The position numbers were made by a program, and so were the translations under genes. This document shows positions 8,023-15,417 of a stretch of 64,000 bases of DNA, in pieces; position 1 is the stretch's first letter; each line of letters opens with the position of its first letter. The notes under the pieces were generated by a model. It was not told where the DNA came from. It worked only from the letters and a program-made list of their open reading frames with translations, and made no database searches. The stretch covers positions 15,780 through 79,779 of the forward strand of contig NZ_JBQKGW010000014.1 of assembly GCF_052118625.1 (NCBI RefSeq). Direction: 5' to 3'. This stretch comes from Porcincola sp945869225 (GTDB lineage: Bacteria > Bacillota > Clostridia > Lachnospirales > Lachnospiraceae).

Positions 8023-9387
8023 TCAGGCCGAAGCTCTCTGGAGCTCGGCCTGTTTTTTATGGATGTCTTTCATGACATACAGGTATGCAAGACCTGTGAA
8101 GATGCCGGCGGCAACCCATGCACTGGGATCGCTGACAGCAGCGAACAGGTAGACACCCGTGTGGATGGCCAGCAGGGAGGCAGTCAGACGTGCAGCCAGC
8201 TCCATCACGCCGCCCAGCATCGGGAGCAGTCCGTAGCCGCAGCCCTGCATCGTATTCCGGTAGATGAACAGCAGGGAGAGCGGAATATAGCAGAGCACAC
8301 AGGAGCCGATGTACGGTGTCGCCCAGGGAAGGAGCTTCTGCACATTGGTCTGACTGCTGAAGAACAGCCCGAGTGTGTACGGGGTGAGGAACCAGACGAT
8401 GAGGCCTTCGACAACGGAGAGCGCAGCGGAGAAGGCAGCGGCAGTCCGGACACCCAGGTGGATGCGGTCAATCCGGCCGGCTCCATAGTTCTGCCCGCTG
8501 TAGGTGGCCATGGTCTGTCCCATCGAGACCATGCTCTGGGTCATGATGTTCTGGAACTTCGATGCCGATGTAAATGAAGCCACGGCGGTCGATCCGAAGG
8601 TGTTGATCGCGGTCTGCTGAATCATGGTTCCGGAGGCTGTGATGGCGAACTGTAGGGCCATCGGCAGACCGACGTGGAGCTGGAAGACTGTATCAGCCCT
8701 GCCGATGTACCATTCGTCTCTGTGCGGGATCAGGAGCTTCTCCTTCCTGCTGATGTAGAGGAAGCAGAGAACTGCAGAGATGGCCTGGGAGATATTGGTC
8801 GCGACAGCGGCGCCCCGGGTTCCCATGTGGAAGGCAAGGATCAGCAAAAGGTCCAGGAACACGTTCAGGACAGCAGAGAACAGCAGAGTGAAAAGCGGAA
8901 CCTTGCTGTTCCCGACCGCGCGCAAAAGCGAGCTTCCGAGGTTGTAGAAGACACAGCAGACAAGCCCCCACGCGATTGTGTAGATGTAGCTGTAGGCATC
9001 CTCAAAGATGTCGGACGGCGTATTCATCAGATGCAGGATCTGCTTCATGAAGACAACAAAAACAGCGGTGACAGCGGCAGTTGTGATCAGGGCAAGCAGA
9101 ACCGCATTCGCCACCGAGCGGCGGGTACGCCGTTTATCCCCGGCACCGAAGGCCTGGCTGGTCAGGACGGTGAAGCCGGTCGTCAGGCCGATCGCGAATC
9201 CCTGCATCAGGAACATGACGGTGCCGGTGGAGCCGACAGCTGCCAGAGCGGTCTGCCCGACAGTCCGCCCGACAATGATGGTGTCTGCCATGTTGTAGAG
9301 CTGCTGGAATATATTCCCGAGCATGAGCGGAAGCATGAACCGGATGATGATGGAAAATGGATTCCCCTTTGTCATGTCTGTCTGCAT
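8023..9387 (-). CDS. MATE family efflux transporter (454 aa)
   Basis: Fourth MATE antiporter, on the reverse strand. It begins MQTDMTKGNPFSIIIRF and has LGNIFQQLYNMADTIIVGR, YNLGSSLLRAVGNSKVPL and GQTMATYSGQNYGAGR, the standard family blocks in both halves. AAGGGGG lies about 10 nt before the ATG at 9387. A near-consensus sigma-A promoter (9484-9509) drives it as a single gene. Its 3' end overlaps the terminator of the convergent CDF gene. Confidence 0.92.
   Translation of the reverse strand: MQTDMTKGNPFSIIIRFMLPLMLGNIFQQLYNMADTIIVGRTVGQTALAAVGSTGTVMFLMQGFAIGLTTGFTVLTSQAFGAGDKRRTRRSVANAVLLALITTAAVTAVFVVFMKQILHLMNTPSDIFEDAYSYIYTIAWGLVCCVFYNLGSSLLRAVGNSKVPLFTLLFSAVLNVFLDLLLILAFHMGTRGAAVATNISQAISAVLCFLYISRKEKLLIPHRDEWYIGRADTVFQLHVGLPMALQFAITASGTMIQQTAINTFGSTAVASFTSASKFQNIMTQSMVSMGQTMATYSGQNYGAGRIDRIHLGVRTAAAFSAALSVVEGLIVWFLTPYTLGLFFSSQTNVQKLLPWATPYIGSCVLCYIPLSLLFIYRNTMQGCGYGLLPMLGGVMELAARLTASLLAIHTGVYLFAAVSDPSAWVAAGIFTGLAYLYVMKDIHKKQAELQRASA
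8024..8058 (+). terminator. intrinsic terminator after the CDF gene
   Basis: CAGGCCGA-AGCTC pairs with GAGCT-CGGCCTG (one bulged A), followed by six T. The hairpin overlaps the last codons of the convergent MATE gene that ends at 8023. Confidence 0.8.
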
Positions 9388-9480
9388 AAACCTGATCCCC
9401 CTTGCATGCTGCAGAATGTTCCCCGCAGGGAGCGTTTCTGAATGTGGCCTTTGGTCTTCTTTCTTTGGTAAAACAGTGGT

Positions 9481-9509
9481 ATCTTATGGGACAGTGTATA
9501 GGTTGTCAA
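9481..9509 (-). promoter_or_regulatory. sigma-A promoter of the reverse-strand MATE gene
   Basis: Reverse strand: TTGACA at 9509-9504, a 17-bp spacer, TAAGAT at 9486-9481. It is about 95 bp upstream of the ATG at 9387. Confidence 0.65.
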
Positions 9510-9636
9510 TGCAGAACTTTGACCTTTTTCAAATACGAAATTCCATGAATTTGACATGGCGCGCGAGGCAAAATCATACCGATGACCCGGGCGGATACAT
9601 CAGAACGCCTTCTGAATGGAGAGATTGGAGAGAACG

Positions 9637-10812
9637 ATGAGAGAGACGTCCCTTGTATATATTGTGAAGGATGAGAAGGTGCTGATGCTGCACAGGATCC
9701 GCAAGGAGAACGACGAGAATCACGGGAAATGGATTGGCGTCGGAGGCAAGTTTGAGCAGGGGGAGTGTCCCGAGGACTGCATGCGGAGAGAGGTGCTGGA
9801 GGAAACCGGTCTTCATATCGACCGGTATCGTTATTGTGGGATTGTGACATTTCAGAACGATGATGCGGAGACAGAGTTCATGCACCTGTTTCTGGTGACG
9901 GCATTTCATAAGGCAGGAGAAAATCAGACCCGCGATGATCAGACCCGCGATGACGGGCAGAGCGCAGATGACGAAGTTGTCTCTTTTGAGGAGGGCGACC
10001 TGGCCTGGCTGCCGAAGAGCCGCCTGACCCGGATCCCGCACTGGGCAGGCGACCGGATCTTCCTGTCGCTGATTTTTGCGGAGCCTGAGGTGCCGTTTTT
10101 CTCCCTGAAGCTGGTTTACCGGAAAGGGGATCTGATCCGCGCTTCCCTGAATGAGCACAACTGTCTGGTCACGGACAGGCTGATCCTGAGACCATTTCTG
10201 GAGCGGGATGCTCGTTCACTCTATGAGCAGGCAAGCAATCCGGCGATCGGTCTTCCGGCCGGCTGGCCGCCGCACAAAAGCCCGCAGGAGAGTCTGGGGG
10301 TCATCCGTGACGTCCTGAGCAGGCCGGAGGTTTATGCGATTGTCCTGCGCGATACCGCTGATCCGGTCGGCGCGGTCGCGCTTCAGAACTTCCGCCTTGC
10401 TGATGAAAACGGGAGCCTGCTGACCTTCTACGACGAGCGCAGGACAAAAAGTCCGCTGATCTGTACCATGCCGGAGAGCGGCGAGGTGCAGCCTGGCGTT
10501 CAGTTCGAGGCGGAAATTGGCTACTGGCTTGGCGAGAAATACTGGGGAGCCGGTCTGATGACCGAAGCGGCTAAGGCGGTGATCGCCCATGGATTCCGGG
10601 ATCTGAACCTTTCCAGAATCTGGTGCGGCTTCTACCGCGGAAATGAACGTTCAGCCGCGACGCAGAAACGGCTGGGATTTCATTATCATCATGTGGATGA
10701 GAAGGCAGAGGTGAAGCTTCTGGGGGAGGTCCGTGAGGAGATTGTAAATGTGATGACGAGGGAGGAGTGGCTGATGCAGGACGATGAAGCCGCGGAAAGC
10801 CTGACAGTGTGA
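9637..10812 (+). CDS. Nudix hydrolase fused to a GNAT acetyltransferase
   Basis: A 391-aa fusion. Residues 1-165 are a Nudix domain: the box reads GKFEQGECPEDCMRREVLEE(T)G, fitting GX5EX7REUXEEXGU, and suggests nucleoside diphosphate hydrolysis of the MutT/8-oxo-dGTP type. From about residue 178 (VTDRLILRPFLERDA) a RimJ/RimL-type GNAT domain follows, with IGYWLGEKYWGAGLMTEAA as the acetyl-CoA binding segment. The ATG at 9637 follows GGAGAG; an ATG at 9616 has no ribosome binding site. Within the Nudix domain a perfect 15-bp tandem duplication (9923-9937 and 9938-9952) encodes QTRDD twice. Substrates of either domain are unknown. Confidence 0.88.
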   Translation: MRETSLVYIVKDEKVLMLHRIRKENDENHGKWIGVGGKFEQGECPEDCMRREVLEETGLHIDRYRYCGIVTFQNDDAETEFMHLFLVTAFHKAGENQTRDDQTRDDGQSADDEVVSFEEGDLAWLPKSRLTRIPHWAGDRIFLSLIFAEPEVPFFSLKLVYRKGDLIRASLNEHNCLVTDRLILRPFLERDARSLYEQASNPAIGLPAGWPPHKSPQESLGVIRDVLSRPEVYAIVLRDTADPVGAVALQNFRLADENGSLLTFYDERRTKSPLICTMPESGEVQPGVQFEAEIGYWLGEKYWGAGLMTEAAKAVIAHGFRDLNLSRIWCGFYRGNERSAATQKRLGFHYHHVDEKAEVKLLGEVREEIVNVMTREEWLMQDDEAAESLTV

Positions 10813-10850
10813 CGACACCTCGGAGAATGCATCGGGCAGGGAAGAGTAGC

Positions 10851-10879
10851 TTGACGATCTTCCGCTTCCTGTATAAAAT
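10851..10879 (+). promoter_or_regulatory. sigma-A promoter of the GntR regulator
   Basis: TTGACG at 10851-10856, a 17-bp spacer and TAAAAT at 10874-10879, about 49 bp before the start codon. The GAGGGGGAG at 10912-10920 is the ribosome binding site. Confidence 0.65.
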
Positions 10880-10927
10880 AGGAGGAGATATGTTTAAACA
10901 ATCCTTTCCGCGAGGGGGAGCGTGCCG

Positions 10928-11689
10928 ATGCCAAAATCCAAGTTTGAAGCCATATACCGGGAACTGAAGTCTGACATAGAGAGCGAGAAACTGCCGTATC
11001 AATCCCTGATGCCGTCCGAAAATCAGCTGATCATCCGGTTCAGCTGCAGCAGAAATACCGTCCGCAGGGCGATTGCCATGCTGGCGGAGGAGGGATACGT
11101 CCAGCCGATGCATGGGAGAGGGGTCCGCATCATTTACACCAGATCGGAAAAACCTTCCTCTTTCCTGATCGGGGGGATTGAGACATTCCGGGAGTCTGCG
11201 CAGCGGAACAACCTGAAGACGACAACGAAACTGGTGCTGTTCACGGAAATTACAGCGGATGAACATGTCGCGAAGCGGACAGGATTCCCGGTCGGGAAGG
11301 AGCTCTATTTTGTGCAGCGCGTGCGGCTGCTGGATGGGGAGCCGTGCATCTTTGATGTCAGCGTCCTTGACAAGAGTCTTGTCCCGGGGCTGACGAAGGA
11401 GATCTGTGTCCATTCCATCTACCAGTATATTGAGAAGCAGCTGGGTATGCAGATTGTGATGAGCAAGCGTCAGATCACCGTCGAGCGGGTTACGCAGGTT
11501 GATGAGGAAAACCTGGTGCTGAACGGATATGACTGCCTCGGGGTGGTGACCGGACAGACATTTAACTCAGAGGGCGTGATGTTCGAGTATACGGAATCAC
11601 GGCACCGTCCGGATTACTTCTGTTTCCAGACAACGGCTATCCGTCACAAGGAGAAGATGGAGGATACAAGCTTCATGGAGGGACACTGA
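10928..11689 (+). CDS. GntR/HutC-family regulator, TreR-like
   Basis: A 253-aa repressor-type protein. The N-terminal winged helix-turn-helix (residues 1-70) contains LMPSENQLIIRFSCSRNTVR and GYVQPMHGRGVRI, diagnostic of GntR proteins. The rest is a UTRA ligand domain ending in FEYTESRHRPDYF, a tail I associate with trehalose-operon repressors (TreR). No trehalose gene lies nearby, so that ligand is only a suggestion. GTG at 10922 is an alternative start; the ATG at 10928 has the better spacing to GAGGGGGAG. It stands alone between its own promoter and a strong bidirectional terminator. Confidence 0.88.
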   Translation: MPKSKFEAIYRELKSDIESEKLPYQSLMPSENQLIIRFSCSRNTVRRAIAMLAEEGYVQPMHGRGVRIIYTRSEKPSSFLIGGIETFRESAQRNNLKTTTKLVLFTEITADEHVAKRTGFPVGKELYFVQRVRLLDGEPCIFDVSVLDKSLVPGLTKEICVHSIYQYIEKQLGMQIVMSKRQITVERVTQVDEENLVLNGYDCLGVVTGQTFNSEGVMFEYTESRHRPDYFCFQTTAIRHKEKMEDTSFMEGH

Positions 11690-11744
11690 GAAGGGGCAGT
11701 GAAGCCACCACTCTATCACTCGGTACGGAGCATGAAAGTGTAAT

Positions 11745-11798
11745 GAAAAAGATGGCGGGGAGGCCGGATCAGTCCGAATCCCCGCCATCTTTTTATTT
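11745..11798 (+). terminator. bidirectional intrinsic terminator between the GntR gene and proA
   Basis: GATGGCGGGGA (11751-11761) pairs perfectly with TCCCCGCCATC (11779-11789). A T-rich run follows, and a run of A precedes the 5' arm. It can therefore stop the GntR transcript and the convergent proA transcript. Confidence 0.88.
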
Positions 11799-11850
11799 TC
11801 TCCGGTCCTGTCTGAAAAGCTGAAGCAGGATGGATGCAGGACACTCCGTT

Positions 11851-13203
11851 TCAGTTCAGAGGGAGGTCTTTGAAATGAAACGACTTCGCACCGGAGGCGT
11901 AGTCGCCTACGACCTGGCCGGAGCCGTACAGGCGGTATTTGTATGTGACGAGCCCGTCCAGACCGACGGGGCCGCGGGCGTGGAGTTTTCCGGTCGAGAT
12001 TCCGACCTCGGCACCGAACCCGTAGCGGAACCCGTCGGCAAAGCGGGTCGAGCAGTTGCGGTAGACGCCCGCGGAGTCCACAAGGGACATGAACCGCTCA
12101 CCGGCTGCATCGTCCTCCGTGATGATGCAGTCCGTGTGATGCGAGCCATAGCGGTTGATGTGGGCCGCGGCTTCCTCGACAGAGTCAACCAGCTTTACGG
12201 CGAGGACCAGATCCAGATATTCCTTATGAAAATCGGTGTCCTGAAGGATATCTTCGCTGTGGATGGTGCCATCCGGGAGACTTGGAGAAGCACTGGAATC
12301 GACTGGCGTTTTCACTGCCTTCTGCAGGATCTGCGCGGCCTCCTCCGTTCCCCTCAGCCGGACGCCAGCCTCTGCGAGAGCCTTCGCGGCAAGAGGGAGG
12401 AATGCCGGCGCGATCTTTCGGTTGACGAGCAGCGTTTCGGCAGCGTTGCAGGCCGCCGTGTACTGCGTTTTCGCGTCGATGAGGATCGGGATGGCTTTCC
12501 CGAAATCTGCATGCTCATCCACATAGATGCTGCAGATGCCGTCGGAGTGACCCATGACCGGAATCCTCGTGTGTTCCATAATATAGCGGACAAACTGGTT
12601 GGAGCCTCTCGGGATCAGCAGGTCCACGCAGTCATCACACTCCAGCAGTTCATCAATCTCGCTGTGGGCGGAGGCCTGGAGCAGACAGCTGTCCGGAAGG
12701 CCGGCGGAGACAGCCGCCTGGTGGATGAGGTCGAAGAGGATTTTGTTTGTGGAGGCCGTTTCCTTTCCGCCTTTCAGGACAGCACAGTTCCCGCTCTTGA
12801 TGCAGAGGCAGCTGATCTGGACAAGGGCATCCGGACGGGCTTCAAAGATGATACCGATCACGCCGATCGGCACGGTCACGCGGCGGAGAACGAGTCCTGC
12901 GTCGAGTTCCCGGTTCAGGGTGACCCGGCCGACTGGATCCGGGAGGGAAAGCAGACTGTCAATCCCGGCACAGACGTCCGCAAGCTTGTGCGCATCGAAT
13001 TTCAGCCGCTTTCTTACAGCCGGCGCGATCTGCCGGGCATCGGCACGGTGAAGATCCTCCTCATTGGCCTTGAAGATTGCTTCTTTATTATGAAGAAGGG
13101 ACTCCTTCACGAATTGGAGCGCCCGATCCCGAAGACCGAGCGGCGAGGCTGCCATCTGCGGACTTGACTGTTTCATGAGCTGGACATGTTCCCGGATTCC
13201 CAT
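11851..13203 (-). CDS. proA: gamma-glutamyl phosphate reductase
   Basis: ProA reduces gamma-glutamyl phosphate to glutamate-5-semialdehyde with NADPH, the second step of proline synthesis. The aldehyde-dehydrogenase-fold core is complete: IGIIFEARPDALVQIS, KSGNCAVLKGGKE, IPRGSNQFV and the catalytic Cys in TQYTAACNAAETLL. The C-terminal GPVGLDGLVTYKY block is also present. The ATG at 13203 follows AGGAGG by 6 nt, which gives 450 aa; the open frame continues upstream but lacks a binding site. proB, usually adjacent, is not in the window, so the pathway is split. It faces away from pckA. Confidence 0.96.
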   Translation of the reverse strand: MGIREHVQLMKQSSPQMAASPLGLRDRALQFVKESLLHNKEAIFKANEEDLHRADARQIAPAVRKRLKFDAHKLADVCAGIDSLLSLPDPVGRVTLNRELDAGLVLRRVTVPIGVIGIIFEARPDALVQISCLCIKSGNCAVLKGGKETASTNKILFDLIHQAAVSAGLPDSCLLQASAHSEIDELLECDDCVDLLIPRGSNQFVRYIMEHTRIPVMGHSDGICSIYVDEHADFGKAIPILIDAKTQYTAACNAAETLLVNRKIAPAFLPLAAKALAEAGVRLRGTEEAAQILQKAVKTPVDSSASPSLPDGTIHSEDILQDTDFHKEYLDLVLAVKLVDSVEEAAAHINRYGSHHTDCIITEDDAAGERFMSLVDSAGVYRNCSTRFADGFRYGFGAEVGISTGKLHARGPVGLDGLVTYKYRLYGSGQVVGDYASGAKSFHFKDLPLN

Positions 13204-13315
13204 ATCGATCCTCCTGCATATGATCAGGCGGGCAGGTGCGCTTCTCTGCCGCCTGTCTGGGTGCCTGTGTACAACCTGACAGTTCCCTGCCGGGTGATCT
13301 GTAGCAACTGAGGCT

Positions 13316-13324
13316 ACTATACCA
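13316..13324 (-). promoter_or_regulatory. possible extended -10 promoter of proA
   Basis: The reverse strand carries TGGTATAGT, an extended -10 element, about 115 bp before the proA ATG. No good -35 is seen. The rest of the 13204-13440 gap shows nothing else that I can name. Confidence 0.35.
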
Positions 13325-13441
13325 CACCGGGGCAGAACAGGGAGGCTTCCACCTTCTGATTTCCAGCTGGAAATCACAGAAAATCCACAGAATTTCTGCT
13401 TTGTTCCGCCTTGTATTTTGTATCAAAGAAGGTGCAGGATG

Positions 13442-13470
13442 TTGATTTATAGGCGTTTGTTCTGTATAAT
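13442..13470 (+). promoter_or_regulatory. sigma-A promoter of pckA
   Basis: TTGATT at 13442-13447, a 17-bp spacer and a consensus TATAAT at 13465-13470, some 75 bp before the ATG. Confidence 0.75.
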
Positions 13471-13507
13471 ACAGTCGGTCAGGGGCAGAAAGCGATGCCC
13501 CTGAATG

Positions 13508-13522
13508 TTGCAAACGTAATCG
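13508..13522 (+). promoter_or_regulatory. cre-like site (CcpA catabolite repression) in the pckA leader
   Basis: TTGCAAACGTAATCG differs at only one position from the 15-nt consensus WTGNAANCGNWNNCW. It lies about 30 bp downstream of the expected transcription start, a roadblock position, and before a gluconeogenic gene. CcpA control is inferred. Confidence 0.55.
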
Positions 13523-13544
13523 TTTTAAGAAAAGAGGTTCTGCA

Positions 13545-15152
13545 ATGGCAAATATTGATCTGTCTCAGTATGGCATTGAGAATGTCAAGGAGGTTGTTTA
13601 CAACCCGTCCTACGAGCTGCTCTTTGAGGAGGAGACCAAGCCGGAGCTTACCGGTTTTGAGAAAGGCGTGGAGAGTGAGCTTGGCGCAGTTGACGTCAAG
13701 ACTGGTATCTTCACCGGACGTTCTCCGAAAGACAAGTACATCGTCAAGGATGCACAGTCCGAGAACACTGTATGGTGGAACACCCCGGAGTATCCGAATG
13801 ATAACCATCCGATGAGCGAGGAGACCTGGGCGGCTGTCAAGGAGATCGCGAAGAAGGAGCTGTCCGGAAAGAGACTCTTCGTCGTCGATGGTTTCTGCGG
13901 CGCTAACGAGGATACCCGCATGGCAATCCGCTTCATCGTCGAGGTTGCATGGCAGGCTCATTTCGTCAAGAACATGTTCATCAGACCGACGGAAGAAGAG
14001 CTGAAGGACTTCAAGCCGGATTTCGTCATCTACAACGCTTCCAAGGCGAAGGTTGAGAACTACAAGGAGCTGGGACTCCGCAGCGAGACCTGCGTTGCCT
14101 TCAACGTTTCCTCACGTGAGCAGGTTATCATCAACACCTGGTACGGCGGAGAGATGAAGAAGGGTATGTTCTCCATGATGAACTACTATCTGCCGCTGAA
14201 GGGCATCGCTTCCATGCACTGCTCTGCTAACACAGACCTGAACGGCGAGCACACCTGCATCTTCTTCGGCCTGTCCGGAACCGGCAAGACCACCCTTTCC
14301 ACCGATCCGAAGAGACTGCTGATCGGCGATGACGAGCACGGCTGGGATGACAACGGCGTCTTCAACTTCGAGGGCGGCTGCTATGCAAAGGTTATCAACC
14401 TGGACAAGGATGCTGAGCCGGATATCTACGGCGCAATCAAGAGAGATGCTCTTCTTGAGAACGTCACGGTTGATGAGAAGACCGGAAAGCTTGATTTCGC
14501 TGACAAGAGCGTGACCGAGAACACCCGTGTCTCCTATCCGATCTATCACATCGAGAAGATTGTAAAGCCGATTTCCCATGGCCCGGCTGGCGAGAACGTC
14601 ATCTTCCTGTCCGCTGATGCATTCGGTGTTCTTCCGCCGGTTTCCATCCTGAACGCTGAGCAGACGAAGTACTACTTCCTGTCCGGCTTCACTGCAAAGC
14701 TTGCAGGAACCGAGCGCGGCATCACTGAGCCGACCCCGACCTTCTCCGCTTGCTTCGGCCAGGCATTCCTGGAGCTGCATCCGACAAAGTATGCAGAGGA
14801 GCTTGTCAAGAGAATGAAGAAGTCCGGCGCAAAGGCATACCTTGTCAATACCGGCTGGAACGGAACCGGCAAGCGTATCTCCATCAAGGATACGCGTGGA
14901 ATCATCACGGCGATCCAGAGCGGCGCTGCTCTGAAGGCTCCGACCAAGACGATTCCGTACTTCGATTTCGTTGTTCCGACAGAGCTTCCGGGTGTTGATC
15001 CGGCGATTCTTGATCCGCGTGACACCTATGCAAACCCGGCTGACTGGGATGCAAAGGCAAAGGATCTTGCTGAGAGGTTCATCAAGAACTTCCATAAGTA
15101 TGAGAACAACGATGCCGGCAAGGCACTTGTTGCTGCAGGACCGAAGCTGTAA
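13545..15152 (+). CDS. pckA: phosphoenolpyruvate carboxykinase (ATP)
   Basis: Interconverts oxaloacetate plus ATP with PEP, CO2 and ADP. In fermenters it often runs toward oxaloacetate and succinate. The 535-aa protein has the kinase-1a P-loop FFGLSGTGKTTLS (following the HCSANT region), the metal-binding IGDDEHGWDDNGVFN and the substrate-binding FTGRSPKDKYIV near the N-terminus. AGAGG precedes the ATG. Codon choice is visibly more restricted than in its neighbours (many AAG, GGC, TTC, GCT), which suggests high expression. A consensus promoter, a cre-like box and a strong terminator make it a single-gene unit. Confidence 0.97.
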   Translation: MANIDLSQYGIENVKEVVYNPSYELLFEEETKPELTGFEKGVESELGAVDVKTGIFTGRSPKDKYIVKDAQSENTVWWNTPEYPNDNHPMSEETWAAVKEIAKKELSGKRLFVVDGFCGANEDTRMAIRFIVEVAWQAHFVKNMFIRPTEEELKDFKPDFVIYNASKAKVENYKELGLRSETCVAFNVSSREQVIINTWYGGEMKKGMFSMMNYYLPLKGIASMHCSANTDLNGEHTCIFFGLSGTGKTTLSTDPKRLLIGDDEHGWDDNGVFNFEGGCYAKVINLDKDAEPDIYGAIKRDALLENVTVDEKTGKLDFADKSVTENTRVSYPIYHIEKIVKPISHGPAGENVIFLSADAFGVLPPVSILNAEQTKYYFLSGFTAKLAGTERGITEPTPTFSACFGQAFLELHPTKYAEELVKRMKKSGAKAYLVNTGWNGTGKRISIKDTRGIITAIQSGAALKAPTKTIPYFDFVVPTELPGVDPAILDPRDTYANPADWDAKAKDLAERFIKNFHKYENNDAGKALVAAGPKL

Positions 15153-15206
15153 TTTGAAAGACATATCAGTACAGGAGGGGTGTCCCTGCTGTGCATGAAG
15201 ATGGGA

Positions 15207-15242
15207 GAAGCCCGGGTGATGACTCACCCGGGCTTCTTTTTT
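15207..15242 (+). terminator. intrinsic terminator of pckA
   Basis: GAAGCCCGGGTGA pairs perfectly with TCACCCGGGCTTC around a 4-nt loop, followed by seven T. Confidence 0.92.
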
Positions 15243-15417
15243 GGAGGCGGCTGCTTATCATCGGGTGCGGAGCACGAGATGACGGCGGGGCGAAGCCCGG
15301 ACAAGTGGTTCTGCCCGACAGGGCGGGCTTACAGGTGGTCTGGGCGGATCTGCCGATTGTGTGCTATACTGTCGTGACAGACTGACCTTGCAGGATAAAA
15401 GAAAGAGATGAGATGTT

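Noticed and set aside
10890..10967. A 25-codon frame with a perfect AGGAGGAG before it, overlapping the start of the GntR gene
   Set aside because: The predicted transcription start (~10886) lies inside that AGGAGG, so the mRNA would lack the binding site. The GntR gene has its own GAGGGGGAG.
11830..13167. A 445-aa open frame on the forward strand across proA
   Set aside because: Antisense shadow of a canonical ProA with all catalytic motifs.
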